DNA of 35,094 nucleotides from Lachnospiraceae bacterium (GTDB lineage: Bacteria; Bacillota; Clostridia; Lachnospirales; Lachnospiraceae): assembly GCA_022787145.1 (NCBI GenBank), contig JALFVM010000122.1:1-35094 (forward strand). The letters run 5' to 3'. The stretch's first letter is position 1; every line of letters starts with the position of its first letter. Shown in pieces: positions 31,564 to 35,094 of the stretch. The position numbers and the translations under genes are program-made. The notes beneath the pieces were generated by a model that saw nothing but the letters and a program-made list of their open reading frames with translations, ran no database searches and was not told the origin of the DNA.

Positions 31564-32301
31564 TTATTTATTATGCGTAATTACATCCAAAATAGAAAGA
31601 ATTTTATGCGCCTCTTCAAATGCATTCTGATAATCTTTGCTATTTGTTTTGGTTGGCTTTGTGATTAATGGAATTAATACACATGGATTTTTGAAGCTGT
31701 TTAATGTTACTTTTATGTAAAGAGATTCGATACGCTTTTTCTGCACACGTTTTCCGGTTAATCCTCCAGCAACAGCACCGAGTCCTCCAAAGAGAGCACC
31801 TCCGATCAGAGCCTGGCCAACACCTCCGCTTGTAACAACAGAATCATCTTCTATTAGATCATAACTAATCAGATCTGAAAAATCATGCCACTCATTTGCT
31901 CCAACCTTTGTTCCGCCCATACCCAAAGCCTTTTCTGCGGCAACCGACATGCCCATTGTGCTGAATGCCATAAGTCCTTTAAAGGTTTTCCCCATGATAC
32001 CGGATTTTTTACCGTTCTTTGGTACGACACCATTTATTTGGAACACCATGTTGTTCTGATCTATTTTTACGGGTCCTACTTTTTGAGTGGAATGATAGGA
32101 ATCCTTCCAAGTATCGACAGCATTTTGAGTTACGTTTTGAACAGAATTCCATATAGAGTCAACAATGTTTCCTTCTGTTGAATCTTCTGAAGAATTATTT
32201 TCCTCAAGATTCATAGTATCAACTGGGCAACCACAGTTTGGACATGCGGGAGCTTTATCAGAAAATTCTTTCCCGCATTCTGCGCAAATTATTAGTGCCA
32301 T
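31564..32301 (-). CDS. Zinc-ribbon protein with glycine-zipper segment
   Basis: A 245-residue protein of unknown function. The N-terminal zinc ribbon is C-x2-C...C-x2-C (IICAECGKEFS, ACPNCGCPVD, residues 3-28). A linker with Asn/Ser/Glu follows, then a beta-rich region (VGPVKIDQNNMVFQINGVVP). Around residues 170-195 a Gly-rich hydrophobic stretch, VGQALIGGALFGGLGAVAGG, looks like a glycine zipper able to insert in a membrane. The start at 32301 has AGGAGGG 8 nt upstream; an upstream in-frame ATG at 32343 lacks a site. It lies between the recombinase and the ImmA-like gene, where prophages often carry lysogenic-conversion or exclusion genes. No function is assigned. Confidence 0.7.
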   Translation of the reverse strand: MALIICAECGKEFSDKAPACPNCGCPVDTMNLEENNSSEDSTEGNIVDSIWNSVQNVTQNAVDTWKDSYHSTQKVGPVKIDQNNMVFQINGVVPKNGKKSGIMGKTFKGLMAFSTMGMSVAAEKALGMGGTKVGANEWHDFSDLISYDLIEDDSVVTSGGVGQALIGGALFGGLGAVAGGLTGKRVQKKRIESLYIKVTLNSFKNPCVLIPLITKPTKTNSKDYQNAFEEAHKILSILDVITHNK

Positions 32302-32373
32302 TATATATGCCCTCCTAAAATGTATTTTTATTCTATCCGTCACCCCTGCATTATGACGGTAGTTATCAAGTTA

Positions 32374-32805
32374 TCATTTAAAATCTTTCAATCGCAACTC
32401 GATTAACTTTCTTTCATATCCGAACAATCGAGAAAACTGACTTGTCGTAAAATCAAGACGTTCTTCAATCATTTCGTCAGATATGAGCAGATTCATTGCG
32501 AACTGATCTGCTTCAGTCTCATACTTATCTGTATTGAGCTTAGTTCGCGAATCCATGAAAATTGCATTTGCTTTCTTATGCATAAGCATATGACCCAGTT
32601 CATGAGCACAGACAAATAACTTCTCGTGATCCGGAAGTCTCTCATCTATATAGATGATGTTATTTCGCTGAAAATACTGGTAAAATCCTTTTACCCCTTC
32701 AAGCGGATAGAACACGACAATCACATTCATGGATTTGATTATTTCAAATGGGTTTCTTGTCCCATATTTTCTTACAAGGCTCTTAACCTTTGAAGATATA
32801 TTCAT
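32374..32805 (-). CDS. ImmA/IrrE-family metallo-endopeptidase
   Basis: A 143-residue protease. The zinc motif HELGHMLMHK gives H68, E69 and H72, with a downstream glutamate in ETEADQFAMNLLI as third ligand. ImmA-type enzymes cleave the partner ImmR-like repressor to induce excision of ICEBs1 and similar elements. AAGGA precedes the start by about 10 nt. The repressor gene ends 6 bp upstream, so the two are co-transcribed. Cleavage of this particular repressor is inferred from the pairing. Confidence 0.9.
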   Translation of the reverse strand: MNISSKVKSLVRKYGTRNPFEIIKSMNVIVVFYPLEGVKGFYQYFQRNNIIYIDERLPDHEKLFVCAHELGHMLMHKKANAIFMDSRTKLNTDKYETEADQFAMNLLISDEMIEERLDFTTSQFSRLFGYERKLIELRLKDFK

Positions 32806-32811
32806 ATTTTA

Positions 32812-33216
32812 TCAATCCTTTTTGTACTTTTTAGGAGTGTACTTCTCCTTATTCTTTTTCTTTGCCATTTCCATGCCGATCTGCATAGCAGACAGAATGG
32901 ACTCAATAGCTTCTGGACTGGCCGGATTTCCGTCAAACATGAGTCCGTCCTGCTTCAGGAGCTGTTCCATGTCATTTAACATATTCGTTATCTCTTTAGC
33001 ATCTTTTGAGTTCAATTGTGACTCCTTTTTATTGATGCCAGTCATCAAATATTCCATTGTAACTCCAAAATATTTGGATATTTCGTAAATTCTGTCAGAC
33101 GGTAATCTTTTAGCTTTTGAAAGTGAGCCATTGCTGTACCCTAATTCTTTTTCAAGAGTAGATATCGACATTTCTTTTTCATCACATAATTTTTTTATTA
33201 TTTCTAAGCTTGTCAT
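32812..33216 (-). CDS. XRE-family repressor of the mobile element (ImmR/CI-like)
   Basis: A 134-residue protein. Residues 5-60 form a Cro/CI-type helix-turn-helix (KLCDEKEMSISTLEKELGYS, NGSLSKAKRLPSDRIYEISK, YFGVTMEYLMTG). The rest is helical and charged with a Lys-rich tail (KKKNKEKYTPKKYKKD), probably for oligomerisation or protease recognition. GGAGG lies 4 nt before the start. It is divergent from a Cro-like gene, and six TAGAA-N4-TTCTA-type sites lie between them, one inside its own leader. It is paired with an ImmA-like protease. Confidence 0.9.
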   Translation of the reverse strand: MTSLEIIKKLCDEKEMSISTLEKELGYSNGSLSKAKRLPSDRIYEISKYFGVTMEYLMTGINKKESQLNSKDAKEITNMLNDMEQLLKQDGLMFDGNPASPEAIESILSAMQIGMEMAKKKNKEKYTPKKYKKD

Positions 33217-33229
33217 AATACCTCCATTC

Positions 33230-33406
33230 TTTTAGAACCTATTCTAAAATACGGCTTGACAAACTAGAACATATTCTATATAATAAACTCATCAATAGAA
33301 AATGTTCTAAAAACAATCGTAAAATAGAAGATGTTCGTTAATTAGCTGGTAACTAAATTATAGAATATTATCTAAATAAAGTCAATTGTTTTTAGAAATA
33401 TTTCTA
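33230..33406. promoter_or_regulatory. Array of six repressor operators (TAGAA-N4-TTCTA)
   Basis: Sites: 33233-33246, 33265-33278, 33296-33309 and 33393-33406 match TAGAA-N4-TTCTA exactly; 33325-33338 and 33361-33374 are imperfect. Centres are 29-36 bp apart, close to three helical turns. Site 1 extends to 8-bp arms (TTTTAGAA/TTCTAAAA) and lies in the repressor leader; site 2 fills the spacer of the plus-strand promoter. Confidence 0.82.
33256..33284 (+). promoter_or_regulatory. Consensus lytic/early promoter with operator in the spacer
   Basis: TTGACA (33256-33261), 17 bp, TATAAT (33279-33284). The spacer contains the whole second operator, so repressor would occlude it. The leader to the Cro-like gene is over 120 nt and crosses four more operators. 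Confidence 0.88.
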
Positions 33407-33415
33407 AAGAAAGGG

Positions 33416-33622
33416 GTGATTTTTACGATTTATGAAAAAATCGTATCTTACTGTAAAAAGAACAACCTGTCTATTCATGCATTTGAAAAAATGTGTGGAA
33501 TAGGAAACGGAACTGTTGGAAGATGGGAAGGCGACAAATTTAAGCCATCTTTGCCGACTCTGAGTAAGATTTCTAAAGCAACTGGAATTTCTGTATCAGA
33601 ATTAGTAAAAGAAGATGATTAA
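33416..33622 (+). CDS. Cro-like XRE-family regulator with unusual start
   Basis: About 65-68 residues forming a single Cro/CI helix-turn-helix: YEKIVSYCKKNNLSIHAFEK, GIGNGTVGRWEGDKFKPSLP, TLSKISKATGISVSELVKED. There is no ATG at the expected N-terminus. In-frame choices are TTG 33386 (no ribosome site), GTG 33416 (inside AAAGGGGTGA), or an ACG or ATT near 33425-33428, properly spaced after AAAGGGGTGA. GTG is given here because it is the nearest conventional codon. The gene opposes the CI-like repressor across the operator array and probably acts as Cro. Confidence 0.72.
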   Translation: MIFTIYEKIVSYCKKNNLSIHAFEKMCGIGNGTVGRWEGDKFKPSLPTLSKISKATGISVSELVKEDD

Positions 33623-33639
33623 GAAGGAGGTGGAGGAAG

Positions 33640-33807
33640 GTGGCAAATCTTATTATTGTTATTTTGACTTCAGTATTAGTATCAGCTGTCGTAACAAGAA
33701 TACTGGCTAAGCATTACATGAACGAAATGCTTAGCCAGGCAAAAGATATATGCGACAGCGTGGTGGCAATAGTTAAGGCTTACTTGGATAGTTTAAACAT
33801 ACATTAG
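33640..33807 (+). CDS. Tiny single-span membrane protein
   Basis: A 55-residue ORF from GTG, preceded by AAGGAGG 9 nt upstream. Residues 3-22 are a hydrophobic span (NLIIVILTSVLVSAVVTRIL), followed by an amphipathic helix-like tail (SQAKDICDSVVAIVKAYLDS). Inside the frame is a 13-bp perfect inverted repeat (33703-33738). The last 35 bp overlap the 3' end of the opposite-strand Abi-alpha gene. Early-region tiny membrane proteins in phages may be holin-like, exclusion or toxin proteins; nothing decides here. Confidence 0.6.
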   Translation: MANLIIVILTSVLVSAVVTRILAKHYMNEMLSQAKDICDSVVAIVKAYLDSLNIH

Positions 33808-34576
33808 CCAATGCTTCACCGTATGGTGTTAAATTTATCTGTGCGTAGCGAGCAACAGGATACGATTTTGTATCAGCATATTTTGCGTTGAGATTTTGAA
33901 AGAAAATATTATTTGTAAATTTTTCGTCAACGGAAATTGGTTCTGAGTCTGTATGGGTTATTAATCCAAGCTGCTTTAATGCAGATATGGACAAGGATTG
34001 CATATTGAAATCTTTAAAATACTCGTCTGTAAAAATAATACATTCGTGAACTAAAAGGAAATCGGCAGTTCCTTCTGTTAACACAATGTATGACGCTGCG
34101 TCTACAGTTCGTCCAGTATCGTGAACAATTGTAGCTATTTTTTGAAACAGTATAGCGTCGTAAGGACTCATGCATTTTAGCGTATTTGAAAAAGATGGGT
34201 GTATGAATTTCGAATAATCTAAGTTGCATGAATTTATTATTAAAGATTCAAATAAAGAACGAAGTTCTTCGTGTTCTATGCAATAGGTGCTGTCCTCAAT
34301 TGCTTGTCCAATGATCTGTGTTTCTGGCTTAGTTATTTTATCATCAGGAATTGATGAAATGCCTTCAAAAATATTTTGACTGAATATTTCGGCACTTACA
34401 GAATTCGGACTTGCCTTTATCATTGCGAAATCTCGTATTCTGCTCGCTGGTATTGCCAATATATCACAAATTATTTGAGCTATGACTTTCGATGGTTTAT
34501 CAGAACTATTTTTTAAAGCGTTATTAACCGCATCAGAAATATTAAGTGGGTTAAGCGGATTAAAATTGTTTGACAT
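33773..34576 (-). CDS. Abi-alpha (DUF4393) abortive-infection protein
   Basis: A 267-residue protein. A helical N-terminal region (IAQIICDILAIPASRIRDFA) leads to the DUF4393 core: HEELRSLFESLIINSCNL near residues 102-119, FIHPSFSNTLKCMSPYDAIL near 125-145, and a C-terminal segment ending INLTPYGEALANVC that is typical of these proteins. Abi-alpha proteins are linked to abortive phage infection in lactococci and are frequent in prophages. AGGAG lies 9 nt before the start. It is encoded opposite to the early genes, so it is probably expressed from the prophage during lysogeny, defending against other phages; that is inference. Confidence 0.82.
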   Translation of the reverse strand: MSNNFNPLNPLNISDAVNNALKNSSDKPSKVIAQIICDILAIPASRIRDFAMIKASPNSVSAEIFSQNIFEGISSIPDDKITKPETQIIGQAIEDSTYCIEHEELRSLFESLIINSCNLDYSKFIHPSFSNTLKCMSPYDAILFQKIATIVHDTGRTVDAASYIVLTEGTADFLLVHECIIFTDEYFKDFNMQSLSISALKQLGLITHTDSEPISVDEKFTNNIFFQNLNAKYADTKSYPVARYAQINLTPYGEALANVCLNYPSKP

Positions 34577-34598
34577 AAGTATAATTCTCCTTTCTAAA

Positions 34599-34634
34599 AA
34601 CTCGGCTGTTGCAGCAGCCTGTGAGTTAATTATA
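34599..34634 (-). promoter_or_regulatory. -10 box and leader hairpin upstream of the Abi-alpha gene
   Basis: On the minus strand TATAAT (34634-34629) is followed by GGCTG/CAGCC (loop of 6) with flanking AACTC/GAGTT, then TTTTT. No good -35 is visible. The hairpin with T run sits between the -10 and the AGGAG ribosome site, so it could attenuate expression or end an upstream transcript. Confidence 0.5.
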
Positions 34635-34675
34635 GCAGGGAGAGGGATTTTTTACCAGAACAGGAGGTGATAACA

Positions 34676-34720
34676 ATGGATGGATTCAGCATCAAATATG
34701 AACCGGACGGACATTGTTGA
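34676..34720 (+). CDS. Very short ORF (14 codons) with strong ribosome site
   Basis: ATG preceded by GGAGGTGA at ideal spacing; the peptide is MDGFSIKYEPDGHC. The ribosome site is far better than chance, but so short a product may be a leader peptide or a decayed gene. A TTGACA overlaps its stop (34716-34721). Confidence 0.4.
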   Translation: MDGFSIKYEPDGHC

Positions 34721-34794
34721 CAAAGTATTTCTAAACAATGATTACAGGAAACAAGTACAAACAGTAGCTCATAGCATATAAGTGAGGTGGTGTT

Positions 34795-34896
34795 GTGGAT
34801 ATTGAAAAAATCATTAAAGTTTTGATTTCATTGCTGGAAGAGCAGGAGAAGGTAAAAATTGAATACGAGATCAAAAAGAAAGAGAAAACCGCCTGA
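34795..34896 (+). CDS. Small charged protein of the mobile element early region
   Basis: A 33-residue ORF from GTG with GAGG 7 nt upstream: a hydrophobic start (IIKVLISLL) followed by a Lys/Glu-rich helix. The TGA stop lies in the loop of an ACCGCC/GGCGGT hairpin (34888-34903). It is one of several closely packed tiny ORFs with good ribosome sites, typical of phage early regions. Function is unknown. Confidence 0.5.
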   Translation: MDIEKIIKVLISLLEEQEKVKIEYEIKKKEKTA

Positions 34897-34903
34897 GGGC
34901 GGT
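34888..34903 (+). other. Short GC hairpin at the end of the 33-residue ORF
   Basis: ACCGCC (34888-34893) and GGCGGT (34898-34903) form a perfect 6-bp stem around TGAG, which includes the stop codon. No T run follows, so it is not a terminator. It may reduce read-through of ribosomes or stabilise the message. Confidence 0.5.
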
Positions 34904-34920
34904 AGAACAGGAGGACAAGC

Positions 34921-35004
34921 ATGAAATACATATTGATTGCATCGTTATTTGCAGCAGCTTGTTGCATGTTTTTGGATGATGCGCATAGCGGTATTAATGT
35001 TTAG
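34921..35004 (+). CDS. Tiny hydrophobic peptide (27 residues)
   Basis: ATG with AGGAGG 6 nt upstream. The peptide MKYILIASLFAAACCMFLDD, then seven more residues, resembles a short signal or membrane segment. Spacing to neighbours (24 bp on each side) fits a run of small early genes. Function is unknown. Confidence 0.5.
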   Translation: MKYILIASLFAAACCMFLDDAHSGINV

Positions 35005-35028
35005 AGATATAAAAAAGGAGGATGTAAG

Positions 35029-35094
35029 TTGACATTAAAAGAAAAGTACCTGAAGGACCATCCGGAGCTTCCGCGATTCAAGTTCCAGGGCAGC
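35029..35094 (+). CDS. Partial ORF at the window end (mobile-element protein)
   Basis: A TTG start with AAAAAAGGAGG 7 nt upstream opens a frame of 22 codons to the window edge (TLKEKYLKDHPELPRFKFQG). The amino end resembles small phage or ICE proteins beginning MTLKEKYLKDHP, but the fragment is too short to name. Confidence 0.55.
   Translation, partial: MTLKEKYLKDHPELPRFKFQGS

Larger units (their letters stand above)
29975..35094. mobile_element. Left part of an integrated prophage or conjugative element
   Basis: The element starts where the lipoprotein frame is broken (about 29970-29980) and runs past the window end. It encodes a large serine recombinase at the very edge, an ImmR/ImmA-like repressor-protease pair, a divergent Cro-like gene behind a repeated operator array, an Abi-alpha gene and a string of tiny early ORFs. 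This is the usual order of a lysogeny module beside attL. The distinction between phage and ICE cannot be made because the structural or transfer genes are not in view. The exact att core is not resolved. Confidence 0.82.

Noticed and set aside
31453-31668. 71-codon plus-strand frame over the candidate small RNA
   Set aside because: It has no ribosome site and runs through a strong terminator hairpin into the antisense of the zinc-ribbon gene; an RNA product is more likely.
33233-33406. Regularly spaced short repeats resembling a CRISPR array
   Set aside because: The units are 14-bp palindromes in a promoter region, with spacers that contain promoter elements, and no cas genes are present; they are operators.

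Overview
The window looks like chromosome of an anaerobic Firmicute, most likely a Lachnospiraceae gut commensal (Blautia/Ruminococcus/Dorea-like). The clues are compact operons with GGAGG-type ribosome sites, sigma-A promoters, an AsrABC-type anaerobic sulfite reductase, a two-domain PPK2, Big_2/SLH-like surface proteins and a serine-recombinase mobile element. The genus is inferred from general resemblance, not from a marker gene.

Layout. Positions 1-184 hold a structured repeat whose inverted second copy is at 29471-29654, so the intervening 29 kb lies between inverted repeats. 192-2877 (minus) is a consensus promoter driving an Rrf2 regulator, a glutamate-cysteine ligase and a class II glutamine amidotransferase, a pairing that resembles EgtA/EgtC. 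2885-4048 is ilvE. 4125-4597 is a cupin gene with its own promoter and terminator. 4612-7668 (minus) is modA-modB-modC-mop, divergent from a helix-turn-helix regulator with a molybdate-binding-like domain (7795-8757); a perfect 12+12 bp inverted repeat lies between them. 8772-10577 is oligoendopeptidase F. 10613-12056 is an AT-rich two-gene HipA-like kinase/HTH module with twin operators. 12089-14029 is a YtrA-type GntR regulator with an ABC exporter. 14041-17740 is a Crp/Fnr regulator followed by asrA-asrB-asrC, with matching GTGA-N6-TCAC sites before the regulator and before asrA.

17757-27674 (minus) is a cell-surface block: a transglutaminase-like protein, a 1370-residue Big_2 protein, and an operon of PPK2, a phosphodiester-glycosidase-like membrane protein and a small membrane protein. 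27807-29441 (minus) is folP and a folB-folK fusion.

From about 29975 to the end lies the left part of an integrated mobile element. It interrupts a substrate-binding lipoprotein gene after 96 codons and carries, in order, a large serine recombinase, a candidate small RNA, a zinc-ribbon protein, an ImmA-like protease, an ImmR/CI-like repressor, a control region with six related operators, a Cro-like gene, tiny membrane ORFs and an Abi-alpha (DUF4393) abortive-infection gene. The right end is outside the window.

The best leads for undescribed biology are the Rrf2-GshA-amidotransferase thiol operon, the Crp/Fnr site that is also stop codon and terminator, the split Hip-like module with an operator filling its promoter spacer, and the small RNA and hairpin-bearing tiny ORFs of the mobile element. 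All functions are read from sequence motifs only; no database search was possible.
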